Assembly: GCF_037038585.1 (NCBI RefSeq)
Contig: NC_092521.1
Location: 105,912,398-105,976,397 of the forward strand
Direction of reading: 5' to 3'
DNA from: Patagioenas fasciata
Taxonomy: Eukaryota; Chordata; Aves; Columbiformes; Columbidae
Length of the DNA stretch: 64,000 nt
The notes beneath the pieces are model-generated. The model saw only the letters and a list, made by a program, of their open reading frames with translations, was not told the DNA's origin and searched no databases. This document shows, one piece after another, positions 1 to 12,000 of this stretch; within the stretch, counting starts at the first letter, position 1; every line of letters begins with the position of its first letter. The translations under genes were made by a program, and so were the position numbers.

Positions 1-599
1 AGGGCCTTGACATTTCTTGAGTTTCTGACATTCATTTGTAGTCTGAAGAATTACAGAGTATTAACAGGCTCTATCTGCTCTGTCTGTCTAGAATATCTGT
101 CTCTATCTTGCTCCCCACAAGGGTAGTGACATTTGTACATGCTCACTCAATTTTAACCTTGCTACTTGTTTCCTTCTTTTCAAACACAGCAGTACTGTCT
201 TCAGGTAAGCTGGATTTTTCCTGCTGGTTAAAAATCTTCATTTTCCAGGCAGAAGTTTTGTTTACTTTCCTCAGCTCTGTCAAGTGCATTCCTTAGGATT
301 TGAAATGGCAGACTACAATTCTGCCATTGCAGTTCTTACTCGTTCACTGAGCTTGCCTGGCTGGCTGTTCTTACATTTCTGATCATCTCTTTGTTAAGAT
401 GTTTATTTTTTAATTCCTACCTGAGATACAATTTTCTTAGCTGCACATTTCTAGGCTCTATAATCATAGAATCTAAGAATTTTAAGAATATTCTTGTGCA
501 AGATTAGTGTTAGAGAAGCAGTAGGCACCAAGGCCTGAGTGAGTTAAAAAACATGATAGAAAATAATAAAGTATTTCTCTTTTGCTTAGACTTCTCTTA
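1..599. other. Intergenic, no gene recognised
   Basis: AT-rich non-coding DNA. The only open frame (108-296, 62 codons) has no recognisable similarity and no good context. I see no exon, RNA gene or clear repeat here. Confidence 0.6.
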
Positions 600-1560
600 A
601 GCAGGTATAAATGTTTGGCATTCACAATATCCTCTGGCAAGGAGATCCACTACTCAGTTATGCCTTTCATAAAGAAGTTTCTTCTTTGTTTTTGACCTGG
701 GTCCTGCTGATAAACTTCAATGCCTCCAAGTTCTTGTACAGAACAGGGATCACATAGTCACTGTCCATCCAGTTTTCTCTATGCTCCCTGTGATTTCAGA
801 AGCCTCTTTTACATACCGCTTCCACTTGTCTGCTTTCTGTACTGAGTGTGAACTTCGTCATTTCTTGTACTGCAATCATTCCAGACCTCCAGTTACCTGT
901 TTAGCCTGTCTCAGACTTTCTGTGTTCCAGTACATAACTTCTGATCTTTGGTGGCGTCAGGGAAATCATAACTATACTTGATGCAAATAATCCCACCCTT
1001 TCTCTAGTGACATAGCAATGGTCTCTGTATTTTTCCTGATGAGGAACACAGCTGGTGTGCTTTCTTCACCGCAGCCTAGAGGATGTTTTCCTGAAACTCT
1101 TGTAAGCTCAATACTTTACACCTAAAAGGTAATTTTATATGTAATTAGGATTCCTCCTCGCTCTCTTAATGAATTTCATCTATCATTTTTTTCTCCAGTC
1201 ATTCACTCTTAGAAGATCTGTTTGTAATTCTTTGCAATCTGCCCCTGTCCTTATTAAAAAAACCCCTCATGTCATCAGCAAACTTAACTACACAGCAGTC
1301 ACATAACAGCTTTCCCTTACTGGATAAGGCAGGCAGTGCAGATCTTTGTAGAATTACAGCAGTGACCTTTTTCTATTACAAGGGCTTACTGTATATTCCT
1401 CACCTTTTTGGTTCTCTTTTAACTGATTGTTCATGAACAGACCTTGATTCTTGTTCCCTGGCTTCCTGAAAAGCTAGTGTCAATCATTCTGAGTCTGTCA
1501 TTTAGTGATTAATTGGTCCAGGATATATCAGTTTATCCAGAAACTCTGAATGACATTTTG
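600..1560 (+). repeat. Degraded ancient CR1-like tract
   Basis: The stretch around 600-830 (ending in wording such as 'ctctggcaaggagatccact' and 'ttcttgtacag') and that around 1,230-1,460 ('catcagcaaacttaact') resemble, from memory, the old CR1-type LINE sequence found across amniotes. Similarity is eroded with many indels and the boundaries are approximate. The 66-codon frame at 781-981 is a by-product. A RepeatMasker run would settle the family and orientation. Confidence 0.4.
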
Positions 1561-2004
1561 GCTTGAATATTATCAGCTCACTGCTGCTAAACAGCTACGT
1601 TCACAGTAGTTTGATAATACACCTTCACAAGAATAACAAATGCTTCAATACACTGTTTTTCTGCTTTTTGCTCATTTAAACATGGCACAATCAAAAAAAA
1701 AAAAAAAAGAAAAACTAAAAGCCTATAAATGCTGGTTTTAATATATTCTTATGAAGAAATAGAGTGTACATGTACACACCTGAAGACAAGCTTGTACTAT
1801 ACCCTACAGAAGAATTCTTCTGCCTCCTTTACCCTACAGTATCATAAAAAGCATCTGAAAAAAATGTTAGATCTCTCACACAGCACGGGCTGGATGGCAA
1901 AGAAAGCAAAGAGTAATCAGGGATATGAAGGTTGCAATGGAAACCCCAGGAAGAAAGGAAACTCTCCTCAGTACTTATATTGGAAGATGATTTTTAAAAG
2001 GTAA

Positions 2005-2373
2005 GAGACTGTGGGAAACTGCAGCGGGTCTGTGGAATCCTTGACAGAAAGTATGGGAGTAGAGATCAGCCTTGAAGATATTAAGGTTTACCCTTGAGAA
2101 GGATGGGAGTAAAAGAGTATCTGGAGATACGGAGTTGTACCCGTGAGAGAGGAGAGATGTACCCGTGAGAGAGAAGGGAATAGAAGAATAACATGGATGA
2201 TAGCAAAATTAACTAATGAGATGTTAGTGCTGTAACTTGTAACCAATAGTGAAAAGACACATGAACTGGTAGAATTGTATAAAAATGCACTTGTAGCAAT
2301 AAATGGCGTCTATTACTTTCATCCTGGAAGAACTTGGTCCATGTCGTTTGTCTGTCTCAACTGCGACAGAGAC
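2005..2373. mobile_element. Solo ERV LTR, 359 bp, with 5-bp TSD
   Basis: The LTR runs 2,010-2,368, begins TGTGGGAAAC and ends CTGCGACA. It is bracketed by a perfect 5-bp direct repeat GAGAC (2,005-2,009 and 2,369-2,373). Inside are a TATA-like 'gtataaaaatgc' near 2,276 and an AATAAA near 2,300, placed as expected for LTR promoter and polyadenylation signals on the plus strand. A local tandem duplication of 'gtacccgtgagaga' lies at about 2,138-2,172. A 5-bp TSD is typical of class III (ERVL) elements. No internal viral sequence adjoins it, so it is a solo LTR left by recombination. Confidence 0.8.
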
Positions 2374-2597
2374 CAAGTCTGTTGGGCACACAGATGGATA
2401 TGAGGAGAATCACACTAAAGAGAAGAACAGATGAATGCTACAGAGAAAAGTATGCAAGAAGGAGAATAAGTCTCAGTGAAAAGCCTGGGACAGGAAGTTT
2501 CAAAGAGGTGAGGACAAAGCTAAGAACATTGAAAGTCAGTTACGAAGCAGATAGAAAGGGAAGTCTGGATATGTTACCTGACGCTATGTGGCAAGAA
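2374..2597. other. Unclassified spacer
   Basis: Purine-rich unique-looking DNA between the LTR and the CR1. The open frame 2,334-2,600 runs out of the LTR end and is not credible as a gene. Confidence 0.4.
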
Positions 2598-3000
2598 TAG
2601 GAGAATCTGGATGTCATCCAGGGGGACCTGAACAAGCTTGAGAAGTGGACCCATACAAACATTATGAGGTTCAACAAGGCCAAGTGCAAGGTCCTACACC
2701 TGCGCCAGGGCAACCTCCAGTATCAATATAGTTTGGGGGACGAAGGGATTGGGACCAGCCCTGTGGAGGATGACTTGGGGGTACTGGTGGATGAAAGACT
2801 GGACATGAGCCGGCAATGTGCACTTGCAGCCCAGAAGGCAAATCATATCTTGGGCTGCATCAAGAGGAGCATTGCCAGCAGGTCAAGGAAGGTGATTCTG
2901 CCCCTCTGCTCTGGTGGGACCCCACCTGGAGCACTGCATCGACCTCTGGAGCCCTCAGTACAGGAAAGACATGGATCTGCTGGAGAGGGTCGAGAGGAGT
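2598..3000 (+). mobile_element. CR1 LINE, 5' part of a split copy
   Basis: The plus-strand translation contains wording characteristic of the distal part of CR1 reverse transcriptase: MRFNKAKCKVLHL near 2,664, DLGVLVDERLDMS near 2,775, then AAQKANHILGCIKRS. The copy is 5'-truncated, as most CR1s are, and breaks off exactly at the LTR start at 3,001. It resumes at 3,649, so both pieces are one insertion. The 136-codon frame 2,664-3,074 reads from CR1 into the LTR and is dead. Confidence 0.92.
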
Positions 3001-3653
3001 TGTCCTGTTTTGTTAAAAACAAGACAAGTTGCTCTTTCAATGAATTTTTCTTTCAGTTAAGTTCTTCTAAGTAACTGCACTTTTCTGAAGTTGGCTACAT
3101 GTTTTGGTAGACACAGCAATCGAATGCAAGTTTGCTGATAAGGATACATATCCCATAAGTGAGAGGGGCAAGGAGGAATGAACTGAACAGGTGACAAAAA
3201 CTGCCCAACTAAGTATTCCCTCTCATCCACGTCATACATCATATAAAAATGAGTGATAACAAGAGTCTCCCTTCTTCTTCGACTATGGTCAACATCTGCC
3301 TGCTGTCCCTGCAAATCTGAGGCGTAGTGACAGAATCCAGTTCCAGTTTGCTGCAGAGTCCAACCTGGGACTTCCAGGTGCCTGCCCTGCAGCTGCTGGA
3401 GCAGTGCTGAGCTTTGCCAGGGAATTCAAAATTGGATTTGTATATTTTGTATTATTTTCTCTATTTTAGTGGTAAAACATTTTTAACCTTTTCCAGCTTT
3501 CAAGTCCTCTCTCTCTCTTTGCCTCTCTTTGCCCTTCTATTGCCTTTACTGGGGAGGAGGCTGGGGAGGAGCTGGGTGGGGGAAAGGGAGGGGGTTAACA
3601 GAAAGCATCTGCCACAGTTTATTGTCATGCGGCAATCAAACCATGACAGGAGG
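2996..3653. mobile_element. Solo ERVL-type LTR, 648 bp, nested in CR1
   Basis: The LTR runs 3,001-3,648 from TGTCCTGTTTTG to AACCATGACA. It is flanked by GGAGT (2,996-3,000) and GGAGG (3,649-3,653), a 5-bp target duplication with one change; without the LTR the CR1 sequence reads straight through. A TATA-like 'catataaaaatg' lies near 3,239, and a pyrimidine tract and G-rich run follow near 3,505-3,595. The same family occurs at 23,075-23,723 with nearly identical length. No viral genes adjoin it. Confidence 0.88.
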
Positions 3654-4105
3654 CCACCAAGATGATCAGGGGGCTGGAACATCTCTGCTATGAGGACAGG
3701 CTGAGAGAGTTGGGCTTGTTCAACCTGGAGAAGTGAAGGCTGTGGGGAGACCTTCTTGTGGCCATTCAATACTTCCAAGGGGCCTATAAGAAAGATGGGG
3801 ACAGACCTCTTAGCAGGGCCTGTTGCAACAGGACATGGGATAATGGTTTTAAACTAACGGAGGGGAGAGTCATGCTAGACATGAGGAAGAAATGTTTTAC
3901 AATGAGGGTGGTAAAATACTGGAACAGGTTGCCCGGAGAGGTAGGTAGATGGTCCATCCCTGGAAACAATCAAGGCCAGGCTGGACAGGGCTCTGAGTAA
4001 CCTGATCTAGTTGAAGATGTCCCTGCTCATGGCAGGAGGGTTGGACTAGATGATCTTTGAAGGTCCCTTCCAACCCAAACTATTATATGATTTTATGATT
4101 CTGTA
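3649..4105 (+). mobile_element. CR1 LINE, 3' part of a split copy
   Basis: Continuation of the CR1 interrupted by the solo LTR. The translation resumes with ATKMIRGLEHLCYEDRL-type wording near 3,652, then the NRLPGEVG region near 3,925. The 3' end carries the CR1 hallmark 'gatgatctttgaaggtccct' (4,049-4,068) and the ATTCTATG-like octamer tail near 4,081-4,105. It is non-coding now, with stops in all frames. The antisense 61-codon frame 3,784-3,969 is a shadow. Confidence 0.93.
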
Positions 4106-5419
4106 AATGCTTAGACATACATATTTCCCTTCTACAAATTCTAACTCAGTCTTTTGCTAGGCAGTATGACTAGAAGAGGAAAAATGCTGTGATACTCCTG
4201 CTATGAGCAAGCATCCATGAAACCTACTAGCAAAGCACATCTTGTGCGACACTCTAACAGTTCAAGAGATATATATGCTGTGAATCAGGACATTTCAGTA
4301 CTTCTGATGGTATATGCAAGCGTCAATATGCCCCTATCAAGTCTTAAGTTTGTGTTCTAAAGCACAAAAACATTAGAGCTACTAACCAATTATTTATCAG
4401 GCTCACAGAAATTATCGTTTCCAGGAATATCCGAACTGTTTCTTTTGAAGTTTATGGTATTGGCATGAGACAAAAAGTCAGAATTCAAAATGATCAGTGT
4501 TCAAAAACTGAACAAGCAATTGAAATTATTCAGTACAGTGTATGGAACAACTACATAAGTAGATGTTCTGCTTGTAATTTTAACTCATTTGCATGTCAAC
4601 ATTGATCCTCTTGCTATATTAAATCAATTTATCATTAGCAGATTGGTACATAGTTTTCAAACATATTTTTGAAATGTCTTAACTATATCAAGTACAAGAA
4701 TTGCACTGAAAGGCTCCATTCAGACTAAATGTCATACATTCCTTTTATATGAATAAATCCAGAATGAATTATACGCAGCACTTTCGCACTTTCGCTGTCT
4801 GTCCCCATGTTCAGCTGAGCTGAAGAAACATTTTCTCTTACACACACATACATACACAGCCTACCACCAGGCACAGAAAGTAAAAAGCTTAACTAGAATC
4901 CCTCTCCCCATTCTGTTCAAGCTAACTTGATTAAATATTTTCCTTTTTAAAGTATTTATAGAGCTTGACCCAAGGAGTGACCTCATTGACTATCATTTAC
5001 ACTGATCTAAACTTGTAAAAAGCATACTCTCATACAGTGGGACAAATCTCTTGTCCCACTGGTTTATATTAAGTACTTTATAAAAGTAAAAACCTACTTT
5101 GTAAGCCAAATACAAGGTGATGCAAATGTCAAGTCCTTAATCACCATTAGATTATTGTCTCAAATTTCTGCTTTGTAAATCATCACGATAACACAGACAG
5201 GACTAGTAATCCACCTTCGTGGGTAGAAAGGAGTACAAGTACTTTGCTTACATAAAGGCTAAAAATCTGGTCTTCTTGAAAAAGGTTTTCAGATGCCTGC
5301 ACTGTGAGGATTTTACCCAACATACTTGCCCTAAATATACATTTAGAGCAAGATAATTATTAGGATGAGATTTTGTATTTATATGCAGCACATCTCTTAA
5401 ATTGCAATAAATAAACACT
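4106..5419. other. Intergenic, no gene recognised
   Basis: AT-rich DNA with no exon or repeat that I can name. It contains a perfect 11-bp hairpin at 5,035-5,061, reported separately. The 128-codon minus-strand frame at 5,248-5,634 overlaps the next CR1 and shows no recognisable domain. Confidence 0.5.
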
Positions 5420-6395
5420 AGAATTTTCAGAGAGATGAGATCCACCTCGATAAGAAGGGCAAAGCTATCTTTGCCACCAGTCTGACCTGGGAAGAAGGGA
5501 TTTAAACTAGGAATGGCAGTGGATGGACAGAGTTGGCAGTAGCCCTGTACAGGAAGAATGGATAAGGTTGACGAACAAAAGGCATGGGGAGATGTGTCCG
5601 AAAGGAAACACAAAAACAGCAAAACAAGGTTCAAGCAGGGTCACCTCCAGCATTTGCATGTACGCAAGGCAACATTATTTGAAAAACCCAGATCCTTGCT
5701 GGCAAACTGGGATTCTGAGGAGACTCTCCTCACTAATGTACATAGCATAGGGAACAAACATGATAAGTTAGAGATCTGTGCACAGCTACAGGGCCACAAT
5801 CTTGGAATCACAAACACATAGTGGGATGAGTTACAGGTCATTCCTGTTGCCAGCTGGTTGAGAGAGGTGATCTACTCAGCACTGAGGAGTTCACACGAGG
5901 TCTAGTTCTGGGTTCCCCAGAACAAGAAGCACATGGACATACTGGAGAAAGTGCAATGAAGAGCCACAAGGATGATGAAGGGACTGGAGCATCTCTCCTA
6001 TGAGGAAAGGCTGAGAGAGCTGAGACTCTTCAGCCTGAAAAAAAAGAAGGCTCAGGGGGGACATTATCAATGTATGTAAATATCTGAAGGGATGGTTCAA
6101 AGACGACAAAGCCAGGGTCTTTTCAGTGCTGCCCAGTGACAAGACCAGAGGAAATGGGCACAAAATGAAGCACAGGAGGTTCCCTCTGAACATCAGGAAA
6201 CACTTGTGAGGTGACTGAGCACCATCACAGGTTGGTCAGGGAGATTGTGGAGTCTTCATCTTTAGAGATATTCAACAGCCATCCAGACAGAGATAGTCCT
6301 GGGCAGCCTCCTCCAACCTAAGCCTGCTTGAGCAGGAGGGTTGGACCAGATGACCTCCAGAGGTCCCTTCCCATTTCAGCTACCTGTGACTCTGA
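5420..6395 (+). mobile_element. CR1 LINE with internal deletion
   Basis: The left part (about 5,420-5,835) resembles the start of CR1 ORF2: wording like LTNVHSIGNKHDKLEICAQ at about 5,730-5,790 just ahead of where the endonuclease should follow. The right part (about 5,850-6,395) jumps to the end of ORF2 (EHLSYEERLRELRLFS near 5,985) and then to the 3' tail with 'ttggaccagatgacctccag' at 6,341-6,360. The endonuclease core and most of the RT are therefore missing between about 5,835 and 5,850. Many frameshifts; not functional. Confidence 0.85.
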
Positions 6396-8704
6396 GATTG
6401 TTAGTATAACAGCAATCTAATTCAAGGATCACTATTAGTCTTCATCTAACTATTGCAGAAAAAGAATGAATAATAAAGTAGCTAGGGTATTTACATACAG
6501 GAAAAGATGCAATAATAGTAAAAATACAATTAAAAATTTAACACATACTTTTCTTAGCTTCTACTCCTTTTCTGGTGTTATGCTCCCCCTTTCACTGCTC
6601 CTCTGGATCCTAATTGTGTTTTCAGTCTGGTGTTGGCCATGGGGCCAAGGTCTTACAGCAAGTTGTCAAAATCTGGAGTCGTTTGCTCTGAGAAATAATA
6701 TATTCATGCTGATTGTTTATTCTTTCTCTCCCTAAGATACATCTGCTTTGAATTTAGGACTTTTAAAAATTTGTATGTAAAATCCAGGAAAAAAAAAAAC
6801 CACAACAAAACACCAAAAAAACCCACGCCACCAACTAGAATATAAAGTAAAACTAAGCTCTATTCAGAAAAAAAAAAAAAAAAAGGCAAAAAAGCCATAA
6901 CATATTAAGCTGAAATGTCCAAATAATAGAGGTGGAAGAACAGAAGTTCATTATCTCATGAAGTTTAAGAGGCACAGTTCTCACCAGTTGTCAGTAGAAA
7001 AATATCAGTCAAGCAAGGCCACTCTGTATTATGATCTCAGTATGATGACTGCGTTTGCTGGCAGGTGGATATAATCACATTTGTGCTGTAGAAAATATAT
7101 TTCTGATGAACACCAAACTCCACTTCCAAAACAACAAAAATCAGTGTTACAAGGAAGAAGCTTTATTTGCCAACACAGAGCAGCAGTGTCACAAAGATCT
7201 TTGAAGCAGGACATTCTTTCCTCTTCAGTCTCCTTTACCCAACAGCTCAGCTGCCATTACATTGGTTAGAGAAAATTAAATATTCCAACTGTTTCAAAAC
7301 TGGAAGATATTTGCAATGATTAGGAGAACTAATTATACTCAAAAGCAGAAAAAAATGAAAGCATTTTCAAATTATCTTTAAAACAGTCTGATGGCAAATT
7401 ATTTTTAAAAGTCCATACCATCTATTCTTGAGGCTAAAGGGACACAAATAAATAAAAACTTTCAAAGCAGAAACCACTTTAAATAGAAATCCCAACTTCT
7501 ATATCTGAAGTTTCATTTTTGAGTTTACAGAAGGGAATTTTTTTTCTTCAAGAATAATTTTCTTTGAGATTATCATCAGTCAAAGAACTTTAAAAATAAG
7601 GACAGTACATGACCACCTGAGTCTGGCATCACATTTTAGCAGACAAATGCATTCTTCACTCTTATCCAAATATGTCTGTTTCTGCTTCATCAGTATATTT
7701 TGGGGAAGTGCTTTCCAAGTGGCAGACTACTTTCATGGAATTTTGTAAACTGTTCCCCCTCTCCTCAAAATACAGTAAATTCTGCTTTCTATATTGCCTC
7801 TCCTACCATTACCAATTGTGTTTTTTCTTCTTCTGATCACATTCTGACTGAGACCTCTGGAATGCCTGTGCAGGATAAGGTAGGAGAGGTTAAAAATTAA
7901 ACTTGCCCACAGGTAGTGAGCCTGCTAATTAAGGAGCTGGAGGAAAGAAAGGTCAGACATCTAAGTACCATGAAAAGGAAACACACAGTACCAGCGGGAT
8001 AGAAAGTGCGTTTGTGCTGCCTGTGACTGTTGCAGGATAGCTACCACCCACAGTTAGGAGACAGAAATAAACACATCACCTATGTGCTTGACTCTTTCTC
8101 TAAAATTTAAAAATTCATATTTTATCTTAAACCTTGAAAAAAAAAATCTTAAAAATAAAACGTGGGCTTTGAACAACAATATAATTCACATGTTGCAAGT
8201 CTGACTTTTTTTTCATTGTTTTTATTTTAGGAAGAGTTGTTTGGGACACAAACACTCAATAGTGCTTTACAAATCTATTCAAAACTAAAAACAAACCCTC
8301 TTCCTCCTGCTCCACAACATAAACAAATGTATGCCCTCTGACACAGCAGCAAGGATTTTTCAACACTGCTAGAAGAATTCACAGAGATCAAGACGTCTTA
8401 TAGCTAGAGGTGATTCTTATTACATGAACTATTATTAAAAAAAAAAATGTAGACATGTCATTTATGTGCCAAAAATCTCCACTATCACTAGGTAGACTGC
8501 CTGTAAGAATGTACCACATCTCCCAACCTTGCCAGTTACCTAGATGACTCACACCTTTTTCAAACACAGGCCCCAGAGCAACTTCAGTAATCACACCAAT
8601 GCTCTTTAGGCCAGCCTCAGTCACACCTTCGAAGTCCAGAGTGCTCATATGCTCATATGGTGGCAGATGTTATTGGTAAGCAATCTTTGAAAGGTCGTGA
8701 AGAA
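6396..8704. other. Intergenic, no gene recognised
   Basis: AT-rich DNA. A-rich tracts stand at about 6,787-6,830 and 6,868-6,885. An 86-codon minus-strand frame (8,388-8,648) was examined and not accepted. No tRNA-like or other RNA structure was noticed. Confidence 0.5.
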
Positions 8705-9003
8705 CAACAGAGATGTCTGAGGACTGGAAGAAAGCCAATGTCACTTCAGTCTTCAAAAAGGGTGAGAAGGATGACCCAGGAAACTACAGGCCAGTCAGCC
8801 TCACCTCCATTACTGGAAAGCTGATGGAGGACGTCATCTCCAAGCACGTGGAGGAAAAGAAGGTTATCAGGAGTAGTCGACATGGATTCACCAAGAGGAA
8901 ATCATGTTTGACCAACTTGATAGCCTTCTAAGATGGTATGACTGGCTGGGTAGATAAGGATGTTGTCTACCTTGACTTCAGCAAGGCTTTTGACACTGTC
9001 AAA
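8705..9003 (+). mobile_element. CR1 LINE fragment (RT core)
   Basis: The translation from 8,713 gives the CR1 reverse-transcriptase stretch KKGEKDDPGNYRPVSLTS, then KSCLTNLIAF, and after a stop the '[10 protein letters not shown]' motif near 8,970-9,000. Truncated at both ends, about 300 bp. A TAA at 8,929-8,931 and the frame breaks show it is dead. Confidence 0.92.
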
Positions 9004-12000
9004 GCTTAGCAAAATATAAATCATTTAAGGGCATGAGCCAATACTGCAAGTGCTGAGCACTTCAACAGGCATTTCTCCCCAGCACACATGCGATACATCC
9101 CTAAAGCCTTTCGGAAATCTAGTCGGCTCTCAGATGGGAAAAAAATCCATTGTTGCTCACTTTCAGTGTTTTCTTTTTATCAGTTTTAAATTAACATGCT
9201 CTAAGTTTCCACTTGTGTTGACATGATGGAACTGAATTAACAGAATATCTGAAATAAAGCTAAGATACACAGTTATACCTGCTAGTTCAGTGCCCTCTGT
9301 GATACCAAGATACCTGTTACCATGGTATAAATTGTGTGCTAGTATAGTATCACTGTCAGTCACTCCTCAGGACATCAAACATTAATTCCTTACCTATAAT
9401 GCATTTCAAGAAAAAAAATAACCTTTTAATATGGTTATCTAGCTAAATCAACTGATGACACTCATATTTTTACCATCCCTGAAGCATAAAAGCTCTATAC
9501 AAGACCTTTTACTCAGGTTTCAGGCTTTTCTTCTAACTACCTGGCTCAGCTGGAGCAGCCACAAACCTCAGATATTTTTAATATACTACTCACACAAAAG
9601 CACGAACAAAAGAAAAGTAAAAACCTTCAAATTATATGCTTTGCGAAGAGGAAGTCAAATAAGGAAAGAAAATATTTTTGCACATGTTACTTTTACAATC
9701 ATCAGAATAATGCATGAGAGGTGTAGACTGTAGAGAAACAGAGGAAGAGAGAAGAGGTATTTCTCTTTCTGTCTTCCAATATTGAAGGAAATCTCAACCT
9801 TTTAAAAAACTAAACAGCAGTTTAAAACGATAAACGTAACAAGCAATCAAACAAAACCAGCAGGATTTATTTTCAATAAAAGCTAAAGCTTGGTTTCTGA
9901 ATGTTAGTTGCAAGAGAAAGGAGAAGAAGCAGCTCTTAAATTTTGGGTTTTCCAAAAATAAAGCATGGCAGTTATTTGTGGTTTCTCTCATCCTCTACAT
10001 GTTTTTGACTCAGATTGCCTGGAACAGTTCTGCTTCTTGGAAGAAAACAAATCAAAGCAAACAACAAAAACCAGAAAACTTATTTAACAATCACGTTTGC
10101 TAACTAGAACAACAAAATGTTAGTTTTCCAGAGTTTTACACCTGTGATGGCAATGATAGCAGTATGGGAGGTGCCCAGGCTGGAAGTGGGATCTTACAAG
10201 GGTAATTAAGGGTTTACTTTGAGACAAATTTGATAGCTGGTAATACACCAGCAAATAATAATAAAAAAATCATGGTTAGATTTTTGGCACACAGGTGAAC
10301 TTGGAAAAAGCAGAAAAAACCCCTACATTTTTAGTTTAAAACTGAGTGCATTTTATAATGTGTGACCAGTATGCAATTGATAGAGAACCTATGCAGATTT
10401 ATGAAGTCCTTTCACAGATCAAGGTTACATGCTGACCACGGAGCTTCTGCTCTGTTACTCGGGAATTCTCACTTCTTTCTTTTAGAAGTGATACAAACAG
10501 CAGGAAAGAGGGCACTGAATAAAGTCAGTTCCTGGCTATAGTAGTTGCTGCTGCAGAGCACAGGGATTATTTCAATTAAAATTTGTTTACAAAGGTGACT
10601 TCTTGAAAAATACTTTAAGTTTTGCTTTCTGTTTTGTTGTTGTTACTAGCACTGATGCAAGAATATATAGAAATAGGATTTTACAAGTACTTGTTTGCAC
10701 ATCTGGATGGTAATTGTACTAATAAAGACATTGCTGTTTCCTTGGTTCCAAGCAAGTGTAAACAAAGGAGAAATGGAAAAACAAGTAAGATTAACAGAGG
10801 ATTCTTTTAGCATAGACTCATTTTATCCTTTCTGCAGCATTATAATCCAATGCAGATGTTCATTTGCTTCACTCTTGGCAGCTGTGGCAGATGAACTTCC
10901 TCTCCTCAGTGACATTCTTGGAGTTTTGTTATCCCTTTGTTAGACTGCCATTAACTTGCTCATTCATTTCATGTGACAGTGAAAACACAAAATGGTGAGA
11001 AATCAAGCTAAATATATGAAAGAATTACAAGACAATAGCAACACCATCTAAAAGAAAATAAAATATTTAGGTGATTAAGTACAAAATGGTCTCTGCTCTT
11101 GCTTTATATAGCAGATAGAGATAATGGCTCTTATTTATTAAGTCAGAACAAGCAAGGCTGACAGTGCATGGCATTACATGGTTATGCTAGAAGTACAGCT
11201 TCCTTTGTAGACAATATCTGTTCCAGGATTCATGCAATCCACACATAGTTTGAATGTAATGTAAGTAATGCCTGCAGTCACTCAAATGAAAATATTTGAC
11301 AAGAGTGGTTGTGGCTGTCTCAGTTGTAAGCCCATTTTGCTGCCAAATATAAACCAGACTTAAACAGGTTTAGGAGTGCCTACATAGTGATGTTTAGCAT
11401 TTTAGTAGAAACATTTTTTACAAACATCGTCTGTGGGACTAATGTGAATGTTTGTCTAGAGTAAAGCTCTTTTATCATTCCAATATTTATAAGTTCCTAC
11501 ATTCTTCAGCCTTCAACACTAACAGGACCTGAGAGGGACACATGATACTCTCCAGGATATAGAAATTACTGTCAGTGCTTTTTTTTTTTTTTTTCTTCTG
11601 TAGTTAAGAAGGAATTCCTTGCATTTTATTAAGCGGTTGTGCCACAGCATCTAGAAAGCCATCCTTGCAGGTGAAATTTTTGATCTTGAAAACTTACCAT
11701 GTCTGAGAGAATCTGCTGAAAAGGAAGAGGTGACAGGAAAAACTTGAGAAATTTTATCGTATATAAAATCAAAACTTTAACCTGCTTTACCCCAAATCCC
11801 ATGTCACATGGGTATAAAACATCTGGTTCATATCTCAGAAGTAGGTATTCAGAATCCTGATAAGCTTCTAGTTTCATTAAATTAAGTGGAGAAGCTAAAT
11901 TAACTTTATGAAGCCTTCCGCAAGAAATAAATCCTGTGCTGACCGGGGATTCAAGTACTTTCCACTCACAAGAAAGTGGTCATGTGCTTTCAGGATAACT

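Noticed and set aside
8388-8648. 86-codon minus-strand frame with fairly protein-like composition
   Set aside because: No family recognised, no splice or promoter context, and it abuts a CR1 fragment. A protein search would decide; a good hit to a retrogene would reverse this.
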